Shown piece by piece: positions 55,785-64,000 of a DNA stretch of 64,000 bases. Origin of the DNA: Tessaracoccus defluvii (GTDB taxonomy: Bacteria > Actinomycetota > Actinomycetes > Propionibacteriales > Propionibacteriaceae). Made by a program: the position numbers and the translations under genes. The notes beneath the pieces are model-generated. The model was not told the DNA's origin, ran no database searches, and saw only the letters and a program-made list of their open reading frames with translations. The number at the start of each line of letters is the position of its first letter. Within the stretch, counting starts at the first letter, position 1. The DNA lies in NCBI RefSeq assembly GCF_014489575.1, contig NZ_CP060789.1, positions 1,736,001 to 1,800,000 on the forward strand, read 5' to 3'.

Positions 55785-56869
55785 CGGTCCACTCGATCGA
55801 GTCCCCGAAGTCCGCCGGCTGGTAACGCAGCTTCGGCAGGAACAGGTCGGGGTTGCCGAACGCGGCCGTGACCCAGCCGTCGTTACACTCCCCCACCTGC
55901 AGCGCCTTCTCCGCGTAGGCCGGGCCCCACTGCGTCGTGGTCGGCGTCTCGGACGCCGCGACCCACTCGCCGGGGCCGCCGCCCTCGCCGTCCTGGACGA
56001 ACCAGGCCCACGGATCGAGGCTGGTGCGGGTGGTCCCCTCGGCGTTCGCGTCCCGGTGCGGGGCGACGTAGCAGACCGACACGTGGGCGCCCCAGGCGGT
56101 GCCGTCGGGATCCACCTGAAGCTCGCCGACGGCGACGTCGAAGTACCGCAGCGCGAACGATCCCCCGAAGGTGCCGGTGGCTACGACGGGGACGCCGGGC
56201 CGAGGGTCGGGGGTGCCCGTGACGGGGGTGTCGGGCGAGCCCGTGATGGGCGGTGGCGTCGAGGTGGGCGCCTGCGTCGGGAGGGGTTGCGGGCCGGGGC
56301 TCGGCATGAGGGCAGGGCCTCCCGTCAGGCGCCAGACGACGGGCACGCCGGCGAGGTCGGCGCGCACCTCGGCGCTCTCACCGGCCGTGAGCGTGCCAAG
56401 CCGGAAGATACGGAGGTTCTCACAGTCGGCGGCAGGCAGCACGTCGGGCCGACTGTCTCGACACCGGCGGCGCTCGTGCCGTCGGGGCGCACCGTCGTCC
56501 ACGAGACCGACGCTGCGGCGGGCGCGCACAGCTGACCGACGAGCACGTACTGCTCCGGGTAGCTCTCGAGGACGGCGCCCGCGGCCACCTGGGCCCAGTG
56601 GCCGGCGCCGAGGTCGACCCGCTGCAACGGCAGGGCCGTCACGGTAGGCGACGGCGCGCCCGTCGGATCGGCGGGGACGGCGACCTGGCCGCCGCGGACG
56701 ACCTGTGACACCGCGACCGCCAGGGCGATGATGCCGACGCCCGCGGCGACGGCGACCAGCACGCGGCCCCGGCCCGTGAGGGTGGCGTCTCCGCCCCTGC
56801 GACGACGCGGTCGATCATGGCGCCGGGCTGCGGCAGCCTGCGCTCGGGTGGCAGCTGGCTGGTGGTCAT
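55774..56869 (-). CDS. Single-pass membrane protein beside a sigma-like gene, two apparent frameshifts
   Basis: The N-terminus MTTSQLPPERRLPQPGAM is followed by one transmembrane helix (VLVAVAAGVGIIALAVAV) and an extracytoplasmic domain with a Pro/Thr-rich linker. Breaks at the C run 56794-56797 and the G run 56445-56447 are repaired by one base each (GGGDATLTGRGR, VGPDVLPAADC), giving 365 aa. It starts 2 nt after the sigma-like stop, like an anti-sigma partner, but no anti-sigma motif is seen. Convergent with maf, overlapping 11 nt. Confidence 0.6.
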
Positions 56870-56870
56870 G

Positions 56871-57227
56871 TCAGTCCTCCTCACGGAGCAGGGCGGCGAC
56901 CTCGGTCGTCGCCAGGGTTCTGCGGGCCCGGGACAGGCGCGATTTCACGGTGCCGACGGGCAGGCCGAGCGCCTCGACCCAGCCAGCCGCGTCGTCGGGA
57001 GGGCGGTCGTCGACGTCGGCTGCGGCCCGGTGGATGAGTCGCAGGACGCGGGTGCGGGACCGGACCTGGTTCCGGGCCTCGTTGCGGAAGGCGACGTTGT
57101 AGACCGTGTCGCTGTGGCGGCCGAAGACCTCCCGCAGCGCCTCCTCGTCCCCGTGGCGCAACCATTGCCACAGCGCGTCGTCCGTCATGGCTGTCATTGT
57201 CCCTGCCATCGCCGCATGTGTGTGCAT
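56871..57227 (-). CDS. Degenerate sigma-70-family (ECF-like) factor, internally deleted
   Basis: 118 aa where about 160-190 is normal. Sigma region 2 start (DDALWQWLRHGDEEALREVF) runs straight into EARNQVRSRTRVLRL, and DDRPPDDAAGW runs straight into VEALGLPVGTVKSRLSRARRTL of sigma region 4. So the -10-reading part of region 2 and the first half of region 4 are missing, yet the frame stays open. AAGGAGGG precedes ATG 57227. Probably non-functional as a sigma factor, or reduced to another role. Confidence 0.7.
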   Translation of the reverse strand: MHTHAAMAGTMTAMTDDALWQWLRHGDEEALREVFGRHSDTVYNVAFRNEARNQVRSRTRVLRLIHRAAADVDDRPPDDAAGWVEALGLPVGTVKSRLSRARRTLATTEVAALLREED

Positions 57228-57300
57228 GTCCGGCCCTCCTTCCCGTTCACCCCTCCATGTCCGGCAGGGGCCCCTGGGTTCCACTGGCTAGAGTCGTCCC

Positions 57301-57708
57301 GTGCGAAGGATCCTTGCGGGCATGGTGGCGGTGGTGGCTCTGGTGGGCTGCTCGGCGGCACCGGCCTCCCCCACCCCGACCCCCACGTCCCCGTCGGCGG
57401 CGGTCAGCGTCCCCGCCGACGCCGTCACCCTGCGTGACCTGGGACTCACCAACGCCCCCGAGGGGGTCTCGCTGCCGAAGGGCGCCGTCGTCTCCGACAT
57501 GATCAACATGGGCAACAACGTGACCGCCGTCGTCGTCAGCCCGTCCGGGGCAGAGGTCGCGGAGCACCTGCGCACCACGCTGCCCGCGGCCGGTTTCACC
57601 ATCACGGCCGACGGCGCCGACTCGCTGCTGTTCGAAGGTGGCGCCTGGCAGGGTGCCTTCACCGTCAACGGAGAGGTCGCCGCGCTCAGCCTGCGCACCG
57701 ATCGTTGA
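57301..57708 (+). CDS. Small lipoprotein of unknown function
   Basis: 135 aa. Signal peptide with lipobox ALVGCS, a Pro/Thr linker and a beta-rich domain of about 85 residues. GTG 57301 is 6 nt after TAGAGT (57289-57294), so leaderless. Not assigned to a family. The following mscS-type gene has its own -10. Confidence 0.75.
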   Translation: MRRILAGMVAVVALVGCSAAPASPTPTPTSPSAAVSVPADAVTLRDLGLTNAPEGVSLPKGAVVSDMINMGNNVTAVVVSPSGAEVAEHLRTTLPAAGFTITADGADSLLFEGGAWQGAFTVNGEVAALSLRTDR

Positions 57709-57730
57709 GCGTCGCACTACGCTCGGGGAC

Positions 57731-59167
57731 ATGGAAGAGGCTGCGCTGGACATACTGTCGGTGGCGATGGGCGCCGGGCTCGGCTGGTTGGCCGGCATCG
57801 TCGCTTCGGTCGTGCTGTCCGTCGGCGCCTACCTGCTGGTCCGGCGCCACACCCGGCTGAAGGCCCTGAGCACGCGGCTGCGGGTACCGCAGCGCGTGTT
57901 CCTGTCGCTACTCGGCCTCGGTCTCGGTGTGACCATCGCGACTGCCCCGCCCGTCGGTTCCTCCAACCCGCCGTGGCGCACGTACTTCGAGCAGGGCTTC
58001 CTCATCGTCATGATCCTGGCGACCGCGCTGCTGTTGACGGGGCTTGTGCGCGCCGTCGAGGACATCATCCTCACCCACGGCGAGCATGACGAGGAGACGC
58101 CGCACTTCCGCCGGGTCCGGACCCAGCTGCAGGTCCTCGACCGGGTCATCATCGCCGTCATCTGGCTCTGCGCTCTCGCCGGGGCGCTGCTGACGTTCCC
58201 CCAGTTCCGGGCCATCGGCACCTCGCTCATCGCCTCGGCCGGCCTGCTGTCGATCGTGGCCGGCCTCGCGGCGCAGGCGTCGCTCGCCAACGTCTTCGCC
58301 GGCATGCAGCTGGCCTTCACCGACGCGCTGCGGGTCGGCGACCTCATCGTCTTCGAGGAGAACAGCGGCTCAGTCGAGGAGATCACCCTCACGTACGTGG
58401 TGGTGCGCACCTGGGATGACAGACGCTGGGTGGTACCCAGCACCTACTTCACCAGCAAGGCCTTCGAGAACTGGACCCGCCGCGAGTCCCAGATGCTCGG
58501 CACGGTCGAGTTCGACCTCGACTGGCTCGTGCCGATCGACGCGATGCGGGTGGAGCTGACCCGCCTGCTGCACGCCTCCGACCTCTGGGACGGCCGAAGC
58601 AACGCGCTCCAGGTCACCGACTCCACGGGCAGCCACGTCCGGCTGCGGGCGGTGGTCTCCGCCGCCACCTCCGGCGACGTGTGGGACCTGCGCTGCTACG
58701 TGCGCGAGGAACTGATCAACTGGCTCCAGCGCAACGCCGTCTACGCGCTGCCCCGCACCCGGCTGGAGCCGGAGACGACGGCGGCTCCCACGTTCGAGGA
58801 GCGTGAGGACTTCGTCGAGAAGACGGTGGCGCAGTGGGAGGCGGAGCAGGCGGTCGAGGCGACCGCCGTCATGCCGAAGGTCGAGCCCACCGACGATGAC
58901 GAGGAGCCGGACAGCGGCCTGCCGCGGTGGCTCCACGCCTGGCTCGGGCAGCGGCGTGAAGGGGCAGAGGCCGTCCCCGCGCGGGAGACGCGCTCCGAGA
59001 CGACCACCACGTCCCAGAGCCCGGAGGCACGGCTCTACTCGGGCTCGCCCGCGGCCGAGGAACGGCGCCGCACCATGTCAGGGCCCAGCGCGGCCGACAT
59101 GGCCGAGCGGGAACAGGCGGCCGAACGACGCCAGCGCACGGGCGAGCAGCCCGCCGTCGACGACTAG
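57731..59167 (+). CDS. MscS-family mechanosensitive channel
   Basis: 478 aa. Four to five transmembrane helices, then the pore helix and beta domain: SIVAGLAAQASLANVFAG and DALRVGDLIVFEENSGSVEEI, followed by TWDDRRWVVPSTYF. A long acidic, Ser/Thr-rich C-terminal tail (about 110 residues) is extra. Releases osmolytes under hypo-osmotic shock. TACGCT lies 7 nt before the ATG. Overlaps the NUDIX gene at the 3' end by 4 nt, convergent. Confidence 0.92.
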   Translation: MEEAALDILSVAMGAGLGWLAGIVASVVLSVGAYLLVRRHTRLKALSTRLRVPQRVFLSLLGLGLGVTIATAPPVGSSNPPWRTYFEQGFLIVMILATALLLTGLVRAVEDIILTHGEHDEETPHFRRVRTQLQVLDRVIIAVIWLCALAGALLTFPQFRAIGTSLIASAGLLSIVAGLAAQASLANVFAGMQLAFTDALRVGDLIVFEENSGSVEEITLTYVVVRTWDDRRWVVPSTYFTSKAFENWTRRESQMLGTVEFDLDWLVPIDAMRVELTRLLHASDLWDGRSNALQVTDSTGSHVRLRAVVSAATSGDVWDLRCYVREELINWLQRNAVYALPRTRLEPETTAAPTFEEREDFVEKTVAQWEAEQAVEATAVMPKVEPTDDDEEPDSGLPRWLHAWLGQRREGAEAVPARETRSETTTTSQSPEARLYSGSPAAEERRRTMSGPSAADMAEREQAAERRQRTGEQPAVDD

Positions 59168-59634
59168 AGCGGCAACGCGGCCCGGGGCTCCGGCTCGAGC
59201 GCCCTGGCCACCATGGCCTCCAGCCTGGGGTGCCGCGGCTCCGGCAGCGCGTCGATCGGGAACCAGCCCACGTCGACGGACTCCTCGTCGGCCACCCACG
59301 GCTCGCCGGAGATCCAGCGGGCGAGGAACCCGTGGTCGAGATAGCGGCACTGATCCCCGTTGGCGTAGCGGACCGGGCCGGTGACGTCGAGCCACAGCGC
59401 CCCGGTCACCTCGATCACGACACCCAGCTCCTCGGCCGCCTCACGGACGACGGTGGTCGCCGGATGCTCGCCCGGGTCGACGATCCCGCTGGGCGCGGCC
59501 CACTCCCCCGTGTCGGCCCGGCGGCCCAGCAGGACCCGGCCGTCGCGCACCACGATGGCGGTCGCGCCCATCAGCCACAGCGGCGCATTCCCGACGTGGC
59601 GGCGGAGTTCTAGGACGAACGGCGGGGTGGGCAT
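59164..59634 (-). CDS. NUDIX hydrolase
   Basis: 156 aa. Complete Nudix box [23 protein letters not shown] is present at about residues 50-72 (G-x5-E-x7-REUxEExGU). Hydrolyses a nucleoside diphosphate-linked compound; substrate unknown. ATG 59634. Convergent with the MscS gene. Confidence 0.9.
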   Translation of the reverse strand: MPTPPFVLELRRHVGNAPLWLMGATAIVVRDGRVLLGRRADTGEWAAPSGIVDPGEHPATTVVREAAEELGVVIEVTGALWLDVTGPVRYANGDQCRYLDHGFLARWISGEPWVADEESVDVGWFPIDALPEPRHPRLEAMVARALEPEPRAALPL

Positions 59635-59729
59635 GTGTCCACACTGGCAGAAGATCCGGCGCAGGCCAATGCCTGGGACGTGTTCGCCGGTTAGACTCCG
59701 GACACGAGCCGATTCCAGGAGGAAACATC

Positions 59730-61504
59730 GTGGGCAACGCCGCCATCTCCAAGGTCCTGATCGCCAACCGCGGCGAGATCGCCGTGCGCGTCATCCGTGC
59801 CGCCCGCGACGCGGGCATCGCGTCGGTGGCGGTCTACGCTGACTCCGACTCGGACTCGCTCTTCGTCCGGCTCGCGGACGAGGCCTTCGCCCTCAACGGC
59901 GCCACCCCGGCAGACACGTATCTCAACATCGACAAGCTGTTGTCCGTGGCGGAGCGCACCGGCGCCGACGCCGTCCATCCCGGGTACGGCTTCCTCGCCG
60001 AGAACGCCGATTTCGCGTCCGCCGTCATCGCCGCCGGCCTCACCTGGATCGGTCCTCCGCCCGCGGCGATCGAAGCCCTGGGTGACAAGGTCCGCGCGCG
60101 GCACATCGCGCAAAAGGTCGGGGCCCCGCTGGTGCCCGGCACCGCAGACCCGGTTGCCGGTGCCGACGAGGTCGTCGCGTTCGCCAGGGAGCACGGGCTG
60201 CCCATCGCCATCAAGGCCGCGTTCGGCGGCGGCGGACGCGGCCTGAAGGTCGCCCGCACCCTCGAGGAGGTGCCGGAACTGTTCGAGTCCGCGACCCGCG
60301 AGGCCGTGACGGCGTTCGGCCGGGGCGAGTGCTTCGTGGAGCGTTACCTGGACAAACCACGACACGTCGAGACGCAGTGCCTCGCCGACCAGCACGGCAA
60401 CGTCGTCGTCGTGTCGACTCGTGACTGCTCGCTGCAGCGTCGCCACCAGAAGCTGGTCGAGGAGGCGCCCGCACCGTTCCTGACAGACGATCAGGTGGAG
60501 CGGCTGTACGCGTCGAGCAAGGCGATCCTACGGGAGGCCGGCTACGTCGGCGCCGGCACCTGCGAGTTCCTGGTGGGACTCGACGGCACGATCTCCTTCC
60601 TCGAGGTCAACACTCGTCTGCAGGTGGAGCACCCGGTCTCCGAGGAGGTCACGGGGCTCGATCTGGTGCAGGAGATGTTCCGCATCGCTGCCGGTGAGGA
60701 ACTCGGCTACGGCGACCCCGCGGTGCGTGGCCATTCGATCGAGTTCCGCATCAACGCCGAGGACGCGGCCCGCAACTTCATGCCCGCCCCGGGACGCTGG
60801 TCACCTGGCAGGCGCCGACCGGCCCCGGCATCCGCGTCGATGAGGGCTACCACGCCGGCATGACCGTGCCCGGCGCCTTCGACTCGCTGGTCGCCAAGGT
60901 CATCGTCACCGGTGCGGACCGGGCGCAGGCCATCGCCCGCTCCCGTCGCGCGCTCAAGGAGCTTCGGATCGACGGCATGCCGACCGTCGTGCCGTTCCAT
61001 GAGGCGGTCCTGCTCGACGACGCGTACGTCGCCGCCGACGGGAACTTCGGCGTGCACACGCGCTGGATCGAGACCGAGTTCAGGGCCGACATCGCCCCCT
61101 ACAAGGGCGTCCTCGGTGAGCCAGAGGACGACATCGAGCCCGAGGTCGTGGTCGTCGAGGTCAACGGACGGCGCGTCGAGGTGAAGCTGCCAGGCGGTTT
61201 CGGCGGCGCACGGCCGGCCGCGGCGAAGGTTGCCCAGCGCCCCACCCGCCGCGACCGCGGCGGAAGCCGGGTGGCCGCCCCCAGCGGCAACGTGCTCACG
61301 TCTCCCATGCAGGGCACGCTCGTGAAGCTCACCGTCGAGGAGGGCCAGGTCGTCGCCGAGGGCGACACCGTCGCCGTCATCGAGGCCATGAAAATGGAGC
61401 AGCCGCTCGCCGCGCACCGCGACGGAGTCATCGCGAACGTCAAGGTCGCGGCCGGGCAGGCGTTGACCGCCGGCGAGGTGGTCTGCGAGATCGTCGACGC
61501 CTGA
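59730..61504 (+). CDS. accA: Acyl-CoA carboxylase alpha chain (biotin carboxylase + BCCP), one apparent frameshift
   Basis: The ATP-grasp biotin carboxylase domain begins [18 protein letters not shown] and carries [14 protein letters not shown] and [14 protein letters not shown]; the C-terminal BCCP has the biotinyl Lys in EAMKMEQ. The frame breaks in the run 60787-60793; one extra base restores [14 protein letters not shown] and a 591-aa protein. GTG 59730 is preceded by AGGAGG. It works with pccB/accE and is biotinylated by BirA. Probably intact. Confidence 0.92.
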
Positions 61505-61574
61505 CCCGGTCCTTGCCGTCGCCGCATTGCGTCGGTCTGTACCCTGAAAGGTAAGGCTGACGCGAGGAGAGTTG

Positions 61575-62414
61575 ATGATGTTCAGCGGCATTTTCACGAT
61601 GATGTTCATCGTGATCGTCGTCTCGGTGATCCTCGGGATCACCCGGTCGGGACGCCCGCCGCTCGGCGGTGGCCCCACGGGCTACGGTCAGCTGCCGCCA
61701 CAGCAGCCGCCGCAGCTCACCCAGTGGGGCGGCTTCGGGAACCAGCTCGGCTACGGGGCCCCCGTCGGATACGGAGCGCAGCCCGCCCAGGGCTATGACC
61801 CTGCCGCCTACCAGCCCATGACGCCCCAGGTGCGTGACGCCGTCGACCGGGACATCACCTCCTACGGCGAACAGCTGCGCGACCTCGATCTGGACGTCGT
61901 CGGCCGCGAGCTGGACGTCACCGCCCAGGCCGACTACTCGAGCGCGTTGGACGCCTACGACGGTGCGAAGCAGCAACTGCAGCACGCCACCACCAACGCC
62001 GACGTCAAGCGCATCGCCGAGATCCTCGAAAAGGGACGCTACGAGATCGCCTGCGTCAAGGCACGCGTCAACGGGCACCCCGTCCCGGCCCGCCGCGTGC
62101 CCTGCTTCTTCGACCCTGCCCACGGCGTCTCCGTCGAGGACGTGTCCTGGGCGCCGCCCGGCGGCTCTGTCCGGCAGGTGCCCGCCTGCGCGGCCGACGT
62201 CCAGCGCATCCGCACCGGCAACGATCCGTCGATCCGGATGGTCTACGCCGCCCCGCAGCAGCAGATGGTCCCCTACTGGGAAGACCGCAGCTACGCACCC
62301 TGGGCGCAGGGCTACTACGGCCGCTACGGCACGGATCCGGCGCTGCGCTCCCTGACCCATGGGGCCCTCATGATCGGCGGATTCTCGCTGCTGATGGGGC
62401 TCCTGGACGACTGA
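61575..62414 (+). CDS. Membrane-anchored protein of unknown function
   Basis: 279 aa. One N-terminal transmembrane helix (FTMMFIVIVVSVILGI), a Pro/Gln/Gly-rich linker, a helical segment (about residues 85-160), then a Cys-containing domain and a Tyr-rich C-terminus. No family recognised. ATG 61575 chosen because GAGGAG lies 5 nt upstream; adjacent TTG and ATG are alternatives. Confidence 0.7.
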   Translation: MMFSGIFTMMFIVIVVSVILGITRSGRPPLGGGPTGYGQLPPQQPPQLTQWGGFGNQLGYGAPVGYGAQPAQGYDPAAYQPMTPQVRDAVDRDITSYGEQLRDLDLDVVGRELDVTAQADYSSALDAYDGAKQQLQHATTNADVKRIAEILEKGRYEIACVKARVNGHPVPARRVPCFFDPAHGVSVEDVSWAPPGGSVRQVPACAADVQRIRTGNDPSIRMVYAAPQQQMVPYWEDRSYAPWAQGYYGRYGTDPALRSLTHGALMIGGFSLLMGLLDD

Positions 62415-62432
62415 CGCGACCGGCCGCAGGGG

Positions 62433-63836
62433 TCAGTTCGTCAGCAGCGATCCGTGGCGGTTGTGGAGGCGGCGCGCCGCCTCGGCCAGCGAACCGGACA
62501 TCGACGGATAGACGGTGAACGCGTGGCTGAAGTCGTCGACGGTCACGCGCTGTGACACGGCCACCGACACGGCGTGGATCAGCTCAGAGGCGCGCGGCGC
62601 GACGACCACCCCGCCGATGATGATGCCGGTGGTCGGCAGGCAGAACAGCTTCACGAAGCCGTCGGTGAAGCCCTGCATCTTGGACCGCGCATTCGGCGCG
62701 AGCGACAGCAGCACGGACGCGACGCGCACATCGCTGGTGTCGACGTCCTGCTGGGTGATCCCCACCGTCGCCACCTCCGGGGTGGTGAACACGTTCGAGG
62801 ACACCTTGCGCAGGTCGAGCGGAGTGACGGCGTCGCCCAGCGAGTGCCACATTGCCACCCGGCCCTGCATCGCGGCGACCGAGGCCAGCGCGAACACTCC
62901 CGTCACGTCGCCGGCGGCGTAGATGTTGCGGATGCTCGTGCGCGACACCTTGTCGACGCTGATGTGGCCGGACGGTGTCAACCCGACCCCGACCTCCTCC
63001 AGCCCGAGGCCCGCCGAGTTCGGGATGGCTCCGACGGCCATCAGGACGTGCGAGCCGGTCACTTCCTGGCCGTCCTCCAGGGTGACGACGACGCCGTCGC
63101 CCTCGCGACGGGCGGCCACTGCGCGGCACTCGCTCATGATGTGCATGCCACGCTCGGAGAAGGCCCGCTGCAGCACGGCCGCGGCGTCCTGATCCTCGCC
63201 GGGCAGCACCTGCCTGCGTGAGCTGACGAGGACGACGTCGCACCCGAGGCCGTCATAGGCGGACGCGAACTCTGCCCCGGTCACGCCGGAGCCGACCACG
63301 ATGAGCCGTTCCGGCAGCTCCGTGAGGTTGTAGACCTGCTTCCAGTTCAGGATCCGTTCGCCGTCGCACGGGGCGTCGGGAAGTTCGCGCGGGGTGGTTC
63401 CCGTCGCGAGCAGGATGATGTCGGCGTCGAAGGCGACCTCGCCCTCCTCGGTGGCCGCGATCACCCGGTGGGCGCTCTCGAGCCTGCCGCTGCCGTTGAC
63501 CAGCCGGACCCCCTCGAGGCGCAGCCGCTGCGCGATGTCGTCGGATTGCGCCTTGGCGAGGGCGAGCACGCGGTCGTTGACCTCGGCGAGGTCGACGCGC
63601 ACCACGTCGGTCACTTCCCTTGCGCCGATGTGCAGCCCCAGCTGGCGGGCGGCCTCGATGCGCACCATCACCTCGGCCGTGGCGATCAGGGTCTTCGACG
63701 GGACGCAGTCGCTCAGGACGGCGGCACCGCCGAGCCCGTCGCGTTCGATCAGGGTGACATCACCGCCCAGCTGCGCAGCCACCAGCGCCGCCTCGTATCC
63801 GCCGGGTCCGCCACCGATGATCACAACCTTGGTCAC
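62433..63836 (-). CDS. lpdA: LpdA-like NAD(P)H-quinone dehydrogenase flavoprotein
   Basis: 467 aa. FAD motif VVIIGGGPGGYEAALVAAQ, a single Cys in AAVLSDCVPSK where lipoamide dehydrogenases have two, VVGSGVTGAEFASAY for NAD(P)H, and the interface domain at the C-terminus. Loss of the first redox Cys is typical of the mycobacterial LpdA (Rv3303c) group, which reduces quinones rather than disulfides. GTG 63836 is chosen over ATG 63845 since GGGAGG lies 9 nt upstream. Confidence 0.87.
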   Translation of the reverse strand: MTKVVIIGGGPGGYEAALVAAQLGGDVTLIERDGLGGAAVLSDCVPSKTLIATAEVMVRIEAARQLGLHIGAREVTDVVRVDLAEVNDRVLALAKAQSDDIAQRLRLEGVRLVNGSGRLESAHRVIAATEEGEVAFDADIILLATGTTPRELPDAPCDGERILNWKQVYNLTELPERLIVVGSGVTGAEFASAYDGLGCDVVLVSSRRQVLPGEDQDAAAVLQRAFSERGMHIMSECRAVAARREGDGVVVTLEDGQEVTGSHVLMAVGAIPNSAGLGLEEVGVGLTPSGHISVDKVSRTSIRNIYAAGDVTGVFALASVAAMQGRVAMWHSLGDAVTPLDLRKVSSNVFTTPEVATVGITQQDVDTSDVRVASVLLSLAPNARSKMQGFTDGFVKLFCLPTTGIIIGGVVVAPRASELIHAVSVAVSQRVTVDDFSHAFTVYPSMSGSLAEAARRLHNRHGSLLTN

Positions 63837-63894
63837 GGCCCCCATCCTCCCATAGCTGCCGTCGCCGTACCGACCGCTTCACTATGCTGGCCGG

Positions 63895-64000
63895 ATGACT
63901 GACGATCCCTTCGCCCTCGCCGCCTCCGCCGCCGATTTCCTCCGTTCGCACTTCGGAACCGACGGCGTCGACATCGCCCTCGTGCTGGGTTCCGGCTGGT
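63895..64000 (+). CDS. Purine-nucleoside phosphorylase, N-terminal part
   Basis: Only 35 residues are in the window. The end, ALVLGSGW, matches the phosphate-binding glycine motif of PNP family 2 enzymes (PunA in mycobacteria), which split purine nucleosides. TATGCT lies exactly 6 nt before the ATG (63883-63888). Divergent from lpdA, an arrangement also seen in mycobacteria. Confidence 0.8.
   Translation, partial: MTDDPFALAASAADFLRSHFGTDGVDIALVLGSGW

Overview
The window is high-GC, gene-dense actinobacterial chromosome. Several features point to a Propionibacteriaceae member of the Tessaracoccus/Propioniciclava kind: an acyl-CoA carboxylase set with an epsilon subunit, a WhiB regulator, ESX-type WXG proteins, DUF3039/DUF3499/DUF2017 families, and the manB–DUF3499–zincin–GT2–whiB–manC neighbourhood shared with mycobacteria. 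The genus is inferred from gene content only. No rRNA, tRNA or CRISPR was seen.

Layout. 1-6304: the end of thpR, then a complete LacI-controlled beta-glucoside operon (binding lipoprotein, two permeases, GH1 beta-glucosidase, LacI regulator). Its promoter lies between two identical operators. 6306-9436: dinB, then a noncoding repeat array of about 80-bp units interrupted by an IS3-family element. 9437-20319: an SDR/flavin monooxygenase pair, folA, thyA, rdgB, rph, a small Cys-rich protein, murI, DUF2017, clpS, pncB and a small WXG/YbaB-like (ESX-type) locus. 20322-24905: a PH-like protein, malQ, an RDD protein and a Ser/Thr kinase. 24906-27363: a sulfur-stress locus. A CsoR/CstR-family repressor without the copper-ligand histidine, a CoA-disulfide-reductase/rhodanese fusion and a small CxxC protein each have a near-identical operator in front. 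27374-43143: an MFS exporter, DUF3039, ahcY, aroQ and the mannose-nucleotide/cell-envelope cluster (tobH, Trm112-like, manB, DUF3499, zincin-like, DUF5719, large GT2, whiB, manC), then two long coiled-coil proteins, one DivIVA-like. 43196-50244: a GT2, two LCP ligases, a DUF222 HNH endonuclease and a DUF3352 protein with coding repeats. 50306-64000: purE/purK, a PH-domain protein, birA, pccB/accE/maf, a degenerate sigma factor with a membrane protein, a lipoprotein, MscS, a NUDIX protein, the biotin carboxylase/BCCP chain, a hypothetical protein, an LpdA-like flavoprotein and the start of a purine nucleoside phosphorylase.

How the genes work together. birA, pccB, accE and accA form one propionyl/acyl-CoA carboxylase module. 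manB and manC make GDP-mannose, and the neighbouring GT2 and LCP proteins fit envelope assembly. The CstR-like repressor, its three operators and its targets look like a persulfide-response regulon that includes an uncharacterised Cys-rich miniprotein.

Two window-wide observations matter. First, about sixteen genes have a TAnnnT hexamer exactly 6 nt before the start codon and no Shine-Dalgarno sequence, so leaderless transcription is very common here; this was used to choose starts. Second, eight genes, several of them normally essential, carry eleven apparent frameshifts. Each is repaired by adding one base to a short C or G run, which points to systematic homopolymer under-calling in the assembly rather than real pseudogenes.
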